Positions 1 to 9,651 of a DNA stretch of 64,000 nt are shown in pieces. The position numbers and the translations under genes were made by a program. Within the stretch, counting starts at the first letter, position 1, and each line of letters begins with the position of its first letter. The notes under the pieces are model-generated. The model was not told the DNA's origin. It saw nothing but the letters and a program-made list of their open reading frames with translations, and searched no databases. Source of the DNA: Poa pratensis (taxonomy: Eukaryota > Streptophyta > Magnoliopsida > Poales > Poaceae); contig CAMZMU010000027.1 in assembly GCA_947311845.1 (NCBI GenBank), forward strand, positions 49,266,094 to 49,330,093, read 5' to 3'.

Positions 1-278
1 TTTGTTTAGCAAGATGGTATGCGATCCGTATTGGTCCACTTTTCTATATGTACCTTCCCTTTTTAACTCCCCTTCATTTTTTTTTGTTATGGGAAAAAAC
101 TACAATAAAATAAAATATTGATTTTTCGATAAATGGATCTTTATTACTTAAAAAGTTTTAAGTATTGCACCCGGCCTCTGCATAGTTAGGATGCATACAG
201 CCCCAACAAGTTCACAAGTCTCAGAACAACAAAATAAAAAGGCGAATTACATATCATAATGAGAAATTCTAGATACAC

Positions 279-445
279 CTATTGTGCTGGAGGGCAGATC
301 CGGAGATTATGTTGCCATCCATGCTGGGAAAACAACCCCTTTGCCGCAGCCTCCAACCACGTAGACACCTCCGAAAACAGGTCCCGATGCGCCACATGAT
401 GTAGGGCGACCATGAACGGAGCGTAGTTGTGCACCGGTAGATAAT
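279..445 (-). CDS. possible terminal exon of an unidentified gene
   Basis: On the minus strand an AG acceptor preceded by a pyrimidine-containing stretch (just above 445) opens a 56-codon frame that ends at a TAG at 279-281. The peptide contains HNYAPFMVALHHVAHRDL and STWLEAAAKGLF and has ordinary codon-like composition, unlike the AT-rich surroundings. I do not recognise the family and found no convincing upstream exon between 446 and 1974. It may be the last exon of a gene whose other exons have been lost or lie far away, or a captured fragment. Confidence 0.3.
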
Positions 446-1974
446 CTGCATAACAGAAGCATTTGTTTCGTTAAAACCTTGTCATTTCTACATAGCCATA
501 GCGACCAAATAACATCAATTGCTCCACCCTAATAAGAAGCTTAAACCTTGAATTACATCTGCTTTCTTAGAAGAAAAAAATTTGTTACCACCCTGTCTCA
601 TTTCTACCAAGTATTAACCATCTGGGGTGACATCTAACACTACTAGCCACTCTTGGACCTAAAGGTGTGGGGCTAGGTTCTGTGGCGGTGTAGCAAGTAG
701 CAACTATGATTGGCATGGACTAGATTTAAGAAGCGGGGTCACTTGGGGAAAATGCGGCTCTGCCCTGGGCGGCAGCTGCCCCGCAGCATCGACGGCCTGA
801 ACGATCTAATGATTTGGAATTCCAGAGCACTGATTGCTGTATAGTAAAGGTATAAAGTTTTGCCAAATACAACAAATATTGAGCCCAAAAGCTGAACTGA
901 ACAGACGTGTGTCAGGGGCAACGGGGCGAGACTGTCGTTGCTGCATGAGCACATTTAACGTGAAGAAAAAGCAACCAGCTTTTTAATGACATTTTCATCT
1001 CCCCAACAACCAAATATTTTTTTGAGTACTAGCCTACATGTTCTTCATGTTATATAATCACGGGATACAACTCCATGGGTTAACATTCCAACAAAATTAA
1101 AGTCGCCCACAAGGTTTAGAAAACTTTATTGAGTCCACAAACGGACGTTCTGCACCTAGGGGAACAGTACCATTTTTTAAAATAAAAATAGAAAATGTCA
1201 TCTAAATGTAAAAAATCCGAAAGAAAAATCTACACGTACACTTTCGTACTTTTTGCGTGCGCGGCATAAGGTTTTGCAAATAAAAGACTTTTTTCCTGTG
1301 TAAAAACAACAATTTCCATGCTAGAAAAAAACTTTTCATGAGATTTTTTTTTTGACTTTTTCGATCCGCAGTTTATTATTTTAACACAACCCAGACAACA
1401 GAGTATTTTGCATTGTTTTTTTACACTAGTACAATTCATCATTTTCTTCATCTAGATTTTTTCTTGAAATTTGGAAATATTGTATTTAAGTATTTCAAAA
1501 AAGGGATCATGGATACCAAGCTCTAAAACGGCATACTTTGTGCTTTGATTTTACCCTAATACGTCACAGAAAAAAATAGCATGTGTGTGTGTGGCGTTAA
1601 TCACGTAAATTGTCACCCTAACTGTAATCAACAAAAATGTTTATTTTTAACCAAATGAAGTTTTTTATCTTTTTACTAGACCACCATAGGACACTTTACA
1701 GAAGCATGCACGCACTTTTCATCATGGTAAGAATAACCTTCCCTGGGTTTCGCAAAAAAAAAAGAATAACCTTCCCTGGTCCCTCTATCTCTCATTTATT
1801 GCGTGGGTCCGCGTGGAAGTTAATGCACCCGGTATTGCATATGTATGAAAGCCTATTCTGCTCTTTGGAAATGATTAATGACGAGAATCCCTATGACAAT
1901 GTGTATGGTGAGATAGTCCAAGGCAGCTGTCGCCCAGGTCAGATCGTCCGCTCCACTGCCCATTTGCCCTGGGC
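446..1974. other. intergenic, no supported gene
   Basis: AT-rich sequence with stops in all frames and only short chance frames. GC-richer patches near 755-815 and 1918-1975 share a CCCTGGGCGGCA-like word and could be remnants of small repeats. I see no supported gene or complete element here. Confidence 0.6.
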
Positions 1975-2071
1975 GGCATCTGAGGCGATTTTGACACTGT
2001 TGACCTCTGGACAAAACTTTACCACAAAATGAACCTCGGCCGAAACTATTTCACGGGATTGACCCTTTCGA

Positions 2072-2242
2072 GTAGCGCCTCACGATCAGGCGCTACCCTA
2101 CACATGGTAGCGCCTCGTGATCAGGCGCTATACTTCTTGCCAGCGTGGCGAGCCGGGGCCACGGGGCCCCAGTCTGAGGGGATAGCGCCTCGTGATCAGG
2201 CGCTATGGTGCGATAAGGTAGCGCCTGATTACAAGGCGCTAC
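2072..2242. repeat. array of four 25-bp hairpin units in the Mutator-like element
   Basis: Four near-identical palindromes lie at 2072-2096, 2107-2131, 2182-2206 and 2218-2242. Each has the form (G/A)TAGCGCCT, a 7-nt loop, then AGGCGCTA(C/T). The outermost pair is G:C in units 1 and 4, G:T in unit 2 and A:T in unit 3, so the stem stays pairable while the bases change. Loops are CACGATC, CGTGATC, CGTGATC and GATTACA. Spacing is irregular (11, 51 and 12 bp). Possible roles are transposase binding sites or small-RNA-forming hairpins; neither is shown by the sequence. Confidence 0.8.
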
Positions 2243-2634
2243 TCTTCGGTTACCTGCAAGCCGCGACGCGGCCGTCCCCAACCCTAGCCTCACTTGCAAA
2301 TCGAACCGAAAACACAGAGACAGAGGCGGCGGCGGCGGCGGTTCTCTCTCCCCCTCTCTAATCCTTCTCCAAATCCACTCCGATTTGAAGAGAAAAGCGA
2401 GGGGATTCAGTTCCCAACTTCGTTCCACAGGTATTCTCCTCCGATCCCTCAATTTTTGTCCAATAAAATCATCCCATTTGACCTCATTGTGCATGTTTCG
2501 GTTCAACCCTAATTGCTAGTTGATTTGGATTTTGTTGTTGACCCATGGCATGGTTGTACGATCTTTAGGTTAATGCTAGTGCTTGTTAGGTTAATGCTAT
2601 GATTTAAGTTGTCTTTTTTGTCATTATGTTAGGG

Positions 2635-2916
2635 ATGCCTACAATTGTTCATGTTCATCATGTGGATAAAGAGGCATTTTTGAAAGGCAATATGGAACCG
2701 GACCCGGATGAGGTAGCCTTGGTGTTCGAGCAAAGTCCTACCTACGCCGAGGTGTTGAAACAAGTTAGGATTGACTTGAATTTGATGATGAACCAAAATG
2801 AGTTTGTAGAGTTGGAGGGCTCCATGACCGGCATTATGTCTTCCCGTGAAATAGTTTCGGCCGAGGTTCATTTTGTGCTAAAGTTTTGTCCAGAGGTCAA
2901 CAGTGTCAAAATCGCC
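2635..2916 (+). pseudogene. 5' remnant of a Mutator-like transposase gene
   Basis: A reading frame from ATG 2635 (an in-frame ATG also lies at 2626) encodes a peptide starting MPTIVHVHHVDKEAF and including VLKQVRIDLNLMMNQNE. It has the look of the N-terminal region of grass MuDR-type transposases. It runs for about 70 codons, then passes directly into the right TIR and ends just outside at 2925. A splice-like pair lies upstream: CAG|GTATTC near 2430 and TTAG|GG before 2634, suggesting a 5'-UTR intron. The catalytic transposase and SWIM regions are absent, so the element cannot move by itself. Assignment to the transposase rather than to a captured host gene is inferred. Confidence 0.45.
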
Positions 2917-3103
2917 GGCATCTGAAAGCATCCCATCAACGGTCCCCTGAACTTCGCGATTGGTTACACCAGCGTACCAGGCGACGTATTGCGCGTGTGT
3001 CAGACATTCGTCTGCTCTGTATTTTCACGATATCAGTGGCCCCGCATCTGACTCTGACACGCCTTTACCACCTGCACACTCCAAGCAGACCCCTGCACGT
3101 TTC

Positions 3104-3443
3104 GTGAATTTTGACAAAAATAACCCTTTTTTGAAACTTCAACCAAAAATAACCCTTTTTCGAAAAAATTCTGAAAATAACCCTTTTGTGTGGCTCCCGC
3201 ACCGGGGGCGCCACACATACATGTGCAACTCCCCAGCCTGGGGCGCCACACGTGAACAGGTGTGGCGCCCCAGGCTGGGGAGTTGCACGTAAGGGTGTGG
3301 CGCCCCAGGCTAGGGCGCCACACATGTATGTGTGGCGCCCCCGGTGCGGGAGCCACACAAAAGGGTTATTTTCAGAATTTTTTCGAAAAAAGGGTTATTT
3401 TTTGTTGAAGTTTCAAAAAAGGGTTATTTTTGTCAAAATTCAC
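3104..3443. mobile_element. 340-bp foldback element with 9-bp target duplication
   Basis: The whole element is one near-perfect inverted repeat. It starts GTGAATTTTGACAAAAATA at 3104 and the complement ends at 3443, leaving only a few loop bases and one extra GTGTGGCGCCCC unit in the right arm. The direct repeat GCACGTTTC at 3095-3103 and 3444-3452 is a 9-bp target duplication, so the Mutator superfamily is the best fit. The centre consists of GTGGCGCCCC...GGGGCGCCAC palindromes. Short open frames on both strands here are by-products of the palindrome. A transcript would fold into a hairpin with arms of about 160 bp. Confidence 0.85.
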
Positions 3444-3452
3444 GCACGTTTC

Positions 3453-4965
3453 TGCAGCCACAGGTGTAGTGCACAGAAACCATGTCCCAAAGTGGTCTAC
3501 TTTCTTATGGCGTAATCACTTGTTACCGGCCCTATTTAAGGCCACCAAAAGTCTGAAACGCAGCTGAGATTATATGACTGCATATATGTATCCACTTACA
3601 GAAAGTAAAAAAAAACTCGAAATAGTATTTTCATGAACTTTCAAAATTCTAGACTACAACCTTTTCTTTTGCCGGTATGAAAAAAAAAAATGCACACGTA
3701 CATCTCGAGATGTAATGTGCACGCACAAACTTTCACGGAAAGACAAACTTTCTTTTGGCCAAAATAATTGAAACTCGAAATACTATTTCCCATTATTTTT
3801 AAAATTCTAGGCTATGATGTTTTCATTGGCATATAAAAAGACAAAAAAAAAAATGCATGCATACAATGTGCGCGCACAAAGTTTCACAGAAAAACGACCT
3901 TTTCTTTTGGAGAAAAAACTGAAACTTGAAATATTATTTTACATTATTTTCAAAATTCTGGGTTGCGACATTTTCTTCTCCCAGTGTAAAAAGACAAGAA
4001 CAATGTATTTTATAGAAAAAGAACCCTACACAGGCCAGAAAAAAGAGGTTTTTCACGAAACTTTATGCACACACATAGAATACAAATATTTACATGAAGA
4101 TTTTTGTGAATTTTTATTTAGAACACATTCAAAATGCGAATATTTATGCATGGAGTACCGTACTTTTTTACCATTTACTCACTGTACGTCTGCTCTGAAC
4201 AAACTGATAAGCGAGTATGTGCATGACCTGTAGGGCCACACTGTCGCACACCATGCAGACTCGCGCCTCCAAGTCCAAACTCTGGAAATGATTGTTACTA
4301 GTCGTTGTTCAGCGAACTGGCAAGTTGCTGGACCCCTCTGCGTAGGAAGAGACACGCAACCATGTTACAGCAGCCCACCCATTAAAAACCATGAATAGTG
4401 ACGGTAAAACATAGCATGGAGACATTAAACACCAGTGGCCTCGTGATCATTCAATGCACTCGTATTCTTCTGCATTCCTGCCATGCAGACATTTTTGCAT
4501 CTTTACACACACATCCCCACGAAAACTTCAGTGGTGAGATAGGGCGCGGCAGCGTCCGCTGCGTCAACCATCCACTGTGTGGAGAAAAAGCGACTCATAT
4601 CACTCTCTCTCCTCAGTTTGAGTCGATTCGATAGATAGTAGCGAACTGTCACTATGTGGATGCGATTCAACGAAAAAGCTAGCAGAGAATTGAACCGCTT
4701 CGCGTACGCTGCAATGGTAGCATCGCTTCTGGTCAGAGACCATACAGGGCACATGCACCATGCAATGTTATTTTAATCCACTATGTTCTGCTTCTCTCTC
4801 ATTTCTTTCTCACTGCCAAGTGGGGCTGGTGTACATGTCCTGCTAAAAAGATTCTCTTGATCCGCATCAATATGTTGGTTCGCTTTTTTTGATGATTCGC
4901 TGTGTCAAACTTGTCGATCATAATTGTGCAATGCTTTGTGCCACGCCTAGTCTTAATATGTACTA
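3453..4965. other. intergenic, no supported gene
   Basis: AT-rich DNA. A 139-codon plus-strand frame at 3814-4233 falls inside a degenerate tandem repeat with poly-A tracts and has no recognisable domain, so I do not call it a gene. No other structure is evident except the repeat at 3614-3990. Confidence 0.55.
3614..3990. repeat. three diverged tandem units of about 150 bp
   Basis: Units beginning near 3614, 3771 and 3920 share the order: ACTYGAAATA.TATTT, then CAAAATTCTRG, then a T-rich block, then AAAAAGACA or an A tract, then GTGCACGCACAAA.TTTCAC. The periods are about 157 and 149 bp. Divergence is high, so this is an old local duplication. It creates the open frame at 3814-4233. Confidence 0.55.
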
Positions 4966-5038
4966 CTCTCTCCGTTCATAAAAGGATGTCTCAATCTTTT
5001 CTAGATTTATATGTATATCCTTTTGTGAATGGAGGGAG
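4966..5038. mobile_element. Stowaway-type MITE
   Basis: Termini CTCTCTCCGTTCATAAAAG and its near complement CTTTTGTGAATGGAGGGAG are flanked by TA on both sides (4964-4965 and 5039-5040). The length of 73 bp, the CTCYCTCCGTT terminus and the TA duplication are diagnostic of Stowaway (Tc1/Mariner-related) elements common in Triticeae. Confidence 0.9.
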
Positions 5039-5040
5039 TA

Positions 5041-6135
5041 CCTGTTAGCTGTAGAAATGTTCCAGTCTTATATCTCTGCTATTTAACATGTGGTCAATTG
5101 AGCTAGGATCAGTCAGTTAACGTGTCTGCAGCTGTGAGGATATTGCTACGTTTCAGAAATACTAGCAAGTGACCTTTTTCAGCTACACGATCATGAAGGG
5201 GATGATTTCTGATATAATTGCGTATGGTCATAATTTGAATAACTTACTGTGTGATATGGTCTACGAGATAATTAAATGTAGGTGTGTTTAAAATTTAACA
5301 TGGAGATGCAAACAAAGCTACTTCTGTGGCCTCCAGATATCTGATTATTCAAGCCAAATGTGTGAGGCAACAGTAACTGGGGAACCGGGAACTTGAGAAA
5401 TCGGAATAAGATGCGAGCAACTCTCAGAGTTTTGCTGCTTTGCGTAAGATGCTATCAAAGCTGGCAGAGCTAAGGGTCCTCCCCGGCTATTTTCATTTCT
5501 TTTTGGGTGGGTGAGGAAATAAAAGAGCCGTCATTTAACCAGTAAGCAGTATATATGTATATGTGATTCTGACATGCATGTAATGTGCATAATGTGTATG
5601 TAGGCAGTGCTGATTGTAACTGAACTATCTTGCTGGCATCTGCTATACACTTGGGAACCTAATAGGATCACCTAGACATGGTTCCAGGTATCGATCATGC
5701 TGTGGCAACCTAAATTGCTAGTTCAATTAAGTAAGCTTGGAAGACAGGAACAACGTGCATCCCTTGCTCGGATGAGATCACATTAACCTGCAAAAAAGAC
5801 ATCCCTATAGATGAGAGACATATAACGGATTACCGTGGGTTATTAGAAAATCCCAACCGGTTACCTGACGAATTTTCAAAATTCGAAAATTCAATTTTTG
5901 ATTCCAAGTACGACCATTAACTGAAAGTTTCCATTAACTTCCAATTTTTTGGACCGGTATGACCATTTCCCGGGGTGCTCGGGATCTCCGGTTACCGACC
6001 GGTAACCGGATTTTCCGACCGGTAACTAAAACAATGCTTATGGTTACTTCCATATAAATAAATGGATTCTTGCCTGTGATGAAGAATCTTGGCTTGAGGA
6101 ATATAACCATGTATTTTTAAGCATATTTACTTTGG
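5041..6135. other. intergenic, no supported gene
   Basis: No sizeable open frame. The stretch 5833-6035 is enriched in ACCGGTTACC/GGTAACCGG words and imperfect palindromes, with AATTTTCAAAATTCGAAAATT in the middle, and is probably a fragment of an old transposon I cannot classify. Nothing else is supported. Confidence 0.5.
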
Positions 6136-6345
6136 TTGATCATAGTCGGCGAGACGAGCTTTGGCAAGACCACACAAATATCATATTACCTCCACGAGGC
6201 CGGGTACATGGCGAAGGGGGAAGAGTGCATGCACGTGAAAGTTGGGCGAAATATTACCTCCACGAGGCCAGGTACATGGCGAAGGGGGAGAAGAGCGCAT
6301 GCTTTTGAAAGTGGGGCGACAACTGCCAACAAAAGGTATGTCATT
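6136..6345 (+). pseudogene. captured fragment of a DEAH-box RNA helicase with internal duplication
   Basis: The frame beginning at 6136 reads IIVGETSFGKTTQISYYLHE, matching the Walker A region of spliceosomal DEAH helicases (PRP2/PRP16/PRP22 group), where GETGSGKTTQ is followed by a YLHEAGY-like sequence. Here G-S of the P loop has become S-F. Immediately after, a 68-bp segment (6183-6250) is repeated at 6251-6320 with a few changes, and the second copy is read in a shifted frame. No further helicase motifs follow. The fragment lies about 120 bp upstream of a Helitron-like 3' end, so capture by a Helitron is the likely origin. Confidence 0.6.
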
Positions 6346-6430
6346 AATGATGGTACGACGAGTGGACATGAAAGCAATACAAATTCTTGAAAATAACGAT
6401 TTCCAGTAATGAAAATTTTAACAGCGTGAG

Positions 6431-6465
6431 AACACCCAGTAGCAACGCACGGGCATATTTCCTAG
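6431..6465 (+). other. Helitron-like 3' terminus
   Basis: The sequence CCCAGTAGCAACGCACGGG followed by CATATTTC and CTAG, with T as the next base, matches the usual 3' end of grass Helitrons: a short GC hairpin about 10 nt upstream of CTAG, and insertion between A and T. I could not find the matching TC 5' terminus, so only the end is called. It supports Helitron capture of the helicase fragment at 6136. Confidence 0.5.
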
Positions 6466-6561
6466 TTACATAAAAGAAAAAGGAGTACAACGCTTGCTCA
6501 AAACAAAAGAAAATTACATAAAAGAAAGAAAATTACAAAAGGAAAATAAAATTACACATAC

Positions 6562-7052
6562 TGTCGTGGGTTTGTCACGTCAGGTGTCATAGATGACTTC
6601 GTAGGTGTGGGATTACGCGAGTCAAGCATCTCCGAGCTTGGGATCGCAGGAACAAAGATCAACACAGATTTACCCAGGTTCGGCCCCCTCAATGTGAGGT
6701 AAAAGACCTACTTCCTGCCTACCCTAGATTGGTATTGATATGATAATCGAGGTGTTACAATGGAGGCGATCCGATCTGGTACTCGCCGTATGAACTAGAC
6801 CCGCTCTAAGTCCTGCGAGTCCTCTTTATATACACAGAGGCTCGCTAGGTTACAAAGGAAACTTCCCCATAAGGAATATCCACAGAGGCCTACTCGGAGA
6901 CTACTTGGTCTTCACGTCCTCCGGGATATGTCTTCTAGATCTTTCCCCTTATGGCGGTTCAATATTGGGCTTGCTCCCAAGTGGGCCTTTGTCCGTGCGA
7001 GTAAGTAAGTCGCACTGGGCCGCGGGTTAATCCAGAAAGTATTCCCCCGACA
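6562..7052 (-). repeat. 3' LTR of Gypsy element 1
   Basis: A 491-bp copy of the right LTR, starting TGTCGTGGGTTTGTC and ending CCCCCGACA. The minus-strand TATA-like box TATATAAAG lies around 6823-6831. Compared with the other LTR it lacks about 20 bp (near 6800) and carries CCCCC instead of CCCAC at the inner end. Confidence 0.92.
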
Positions 7053-7066
7053 TTAGCCCCCAAGCG
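7053..7066 (-). other. polypurine tract of Gypsy element 1
   Basis: Minus-strand sequence GCTTGGGGGCTAA directly abuts the 3' LTR, the expected position of the plus-strand primer. Confidence 0.65.
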
Positions 7067-8005
7067 TGGCCTGAACTTCATAGTATTCTTGATCTTGAAT
7101 GTTTAGGCCGCGCTTTTCCTTGTTTCGCGACTTATAATTGTGCAGGATTGGCCTTGACTCGCACCTGGAAGATCATCTGACTTCGTGAGCTTCTTTGTTA
7201 GAGTCCTGATAGCTTCAGAACTTGATGACGACCATCTTCAAATTTTTGATGATAATATGATGTAGCCCCCAAGGATTGAGAGGATGTATGTGGTAATCAT
7301 CTCAATTCTTCTCAGAGAACTCTGAAGGTCATCACCTGTAACTTGATATCATGAATAAAACAATTGTTAAGATACAAGTAATTGTAATTGGTGTTGCCGT
7401 ACTATAAGCAGTACATCGACCTCTAGTTAGGCCATCTGAATCCTTAAGTGGGCACTCGCGCGACTCAGTATTTCCTAGGAACATGTGTGTTCAGGGTCGA
7501 GAGCGGCCATGATAGGCAATCAAGCTCGATTGACGCCACACCCCAGTACTTTGGCCACATAATGCGAGTAGCAATCCAACTTAAGGTAAATTTGATAATT
7601 GCCAATAAATGGCTGTTTCAGGGTAACAAAGACCCCAAGAAACATAATGATATTGCCATGATAGGCTAAGCTATGATAAGCTTTGATTATGATGACACAT
7701 AAGGTCGCGCCTAGGTGGCAACCGAGTGTTATACATAGGGTTGGATCGCGCGTAGGTGGCGATCCATGGTGATACATGGGGTCGGTCGCGCCTAGGTGGC
7801 GACCAGAGATGATACAAAGTTTACGGCCGCGCCTAGGTGGCAGCCGGTTTCTGATACAAGGGTCGATCGCGCCTGGGTGGCGATCAGATGTTGCATAGGT
7901 CGCGCCTAGGTGGCGACCAAAGTTGAAGTTCTAGCCCTGAGTGGCTGTGATGATACTCAGCTATAAAGCTGGAAAGGATGATGCTTGGCTCTGATTAGCC
8001 TTTTC
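7067..8005 (-). other. 3' untranslated region of Gypsy element 1
   Basis: Between the end of integrase and the polypurine tract lies about 940 bp without a supported gene. It carries a second AGCCCCCAAG word (7264) similar to the polypurine tract, and the hairpin array at 7703-7918. Tandem repeats in this position are a known habit of Tat-lineage elements. Confidence 0.7.
7703..7918. repeat. six tandem hairpin units with compensating stem changes
   Basis: Six units, about 35-45 bp apart, are each built as GGTCGC-GCCTAGGTG-GCGACC or a variant: 7703, 7743, 7784, 7824, 7864 and 7898. Stems change together: GGTCGC/GCGACC (units 3 and 6), GGATCGC/GCGATCC (unit 2), GATCGC/GCGATC (unit 5), and GGCCGC/GCAGCC (unit 4, one mismatch). 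Unit 1 has one mismatch (GCAACC). The CGCCTAGGTGG core is nearly constant. Spacers often contain GATACA. Confidence 0.8.
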
Positions 8006-9250
8006 TTATGTATAGTACGGTCGCAGGTGTGCGACGTTCCAAGGGCGAGGTGCCTCGAGACGATCCTCGAAATCATGGCGTTCGCTGCTTTCTTCCCTTA
8101 CATCCAGCAGGTAGTACGACCCATTGTTTAGCTTCTTGCTGATGATGTAGGGTCCTTCCCATGGAGAGGACAGCTTATGCATTCCCTTGTGATCTTGTTT
8201 AAGTCGCAGTACTAGGTCGCCTTCTTGAAAGGTGCGGGTTTTGATGCGTCTGGCATGATAGCGTCGCAAGTCTTGTTGATATACGCTGACCTTGATGCTG
8301 CCAAGTCTCTAACCTCTTCTAATGTGTCCACCGAGTCTTGCCGAGCTATCTCATTATCTGTCTCGATGTAAGCCGCAACTCTTGGTGAATCATGTATGAT
8401 ATCGCTGGGCATGACTGCTTCTGCTCCATAGACCATGAAATATGGTGTAAATCCTGTGGATCTGTTAGGGGTTGTTCTTAAGCTCCACAGTACTGGCAGT
8501 TCTTCCACCCAACATCCTGGAGATGCTTCGACCTTTTCAATAAGGCGCGGCTTAATTCCATGGAGAATTTCCTGGTTAGCTCGCTCAGCTTGTCCATTGC
8601 TCTGCGGGTGTGCTACTGACGTGAGGTCCAATCTTATCCCATTGTCTGCGCAAAATATCTGTGTAGCCCCTTCAGAGGTGTTGCTCCCATTGTCTGTAAT
8701 GATACTATGGGGGTACCGAAGCGGAATATGACCTTCTTCAAGAACTTGACTGCTGTTTCAGCCTCGCAATCTCCCACAGGTTCTGCTTCTATCCACTTTG
8801 TGAATTTGTCCACCATGACTAAGAGGTGAGTTTTTCCGTTTGAAGACCGTCTGAAGGCCCTACCATGTCAAAACCCCATACGGCAAAAGGCCATGTGATG
8901 GGTATTGTGCGAAGTGCTTGAGCTGGCATATGATCTTGCCTAGCGTATCTTTGACATCCATCGCACACTCTGACAATTTGCTCTGCATCTGCTAATGCTG
9001 TTAACCAGAAGAATCCATGTCGGAACGCCTTTGCCACCAAAGATCTTGACGAAGCATGATGGCCACAATCGCCTGAATGAATTTCGTGCAAGATTTTTCG
9101 TCCCTCTTCTGGTGAGACACATCTTTGGAATGCTCCTGACACGCTGCGCTTGTATAATTCATTGTTGATGATTGTATAGGCCTTTGATCGTCGTATGATT
9201 TTGCGCGCCTCAATTTCATCTGGCAGCACTCCGCGACTTAAATATGCCAT
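8006..9250 (-). pseudogene. integrase of Gypsy element 1, frameshifted
   Basis: The integrase region of the pol polyprotein, which would insert the cDNA into the chromosome. The N-terminal zinc-binding part is visible as HSGDCGHHASS then VCDGCQRYA. The first catalytic Asp lies in WGFDMVGP. The stretch that should carry the second Asp is scrambled (SLQTMGATPLKG instead of an MDNGTNF-like motif). The third residue is retained in HPQSNGQAERANQ. The C-terminal part GDLVLRLKQ...SPWEGPYII ends in HLRPYYT and a stop at 8006. At least three frames are needed (breaks near 8816, 8631 and 8269), so no active enzyme is made. Confidence 0.85.
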
Positions 9251-9291
9251 GTATGGCTCTGTCCATCCTGGCTGTTCATGCAGGGCTGCGA

Positions 9292-9651
9292 CTAAAGTTG
9301 AATCATCCTCTGGCTCTGCAATGTCAATCTTGCTGGAGGTTTGACTGATGGATTGTGCAGTTCATCCAGGAAAACATTGGGTGGGACTGACTGTCTGTTG
9401 GATCCAAGCCGAGACAGGGCATCCGCAGCTTCATTTTGTCTCCGATCAATATGTTCAACTTGGTATCCAGTGAAATGTCCAGCAATTCTGTCCACCTCTC
9501 TTCTATATGCAGCCATGTTCGCATCCTTGCTGTCCCACGTTCCGGAGACCTGCTGTGCCACCAAGTCTGAATCGCCAAAACAGCGTATGCGACTGATGTT
9601 CATCTCCTTTGCTATACGTAGACCATGAAGCAGTGCCTCGTACTCCGCCAC
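9292..9651 (-). pseudogene. second (Tat-type) RNase H of Gypsy element 1
   Basis: An RNase H-like domain downstream of the standard one, typical of Tat-lineage elements. Visible motifs are AEYEALLHGLRIAKE, the catalytic-type GDSDLVAQQVSG, and NEAADALSRLGS at the end. It is open for 119 codons but separated from both neighbours by frame changes. Confidence 0.8.

Larger units (their letters stand above)
1984..2916 (+). mobile_element. 933-bp Mutator-like element (deletion derivative)
   Basis: Terminal inverted repeats of about 75 bp begin GGCGATTTTGACACTG at 1984, and the complement ends at 2916 with one or two mismatches. They are flanked by a perfect 9-bp direct repeat, GGCATCTGA (1975-1983 and 2917-2925), the target duplication length of the Mutator superfamily. 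The interior holds an array of short hairpins (2072-2242), a GC-rich 5'-UTR-like stretch, a likely intron, and the first codons of a protein running into the right TIR. This is the layout expected if an autonomous element lost most of its transposase gene but kept its promoter end and both termini. Confidence 0.9.

Noticed and set aside
3033..3515. Overlapping open frames on both strands coding Gly/Ala/Pro/His/Trp-rich peptides
   Set aside because: They are produced by the palindromic GTGGCGCCCC units of the 340-bp foldback element; no domain and mirrored on both strands.
3814..4233. 139-codon plus-strand frame rich in Lys and Phe
   Set aside because: Created by degenerate AT-rich tandem units with A tracts.
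7703..7918. Regularly spaced repeats resembling a CRISPR array
   Set aside because: The context is a plant retrotransposon 3' UTR with no cas genes; repeats are short hairpins with variable stems and irregular spacing.
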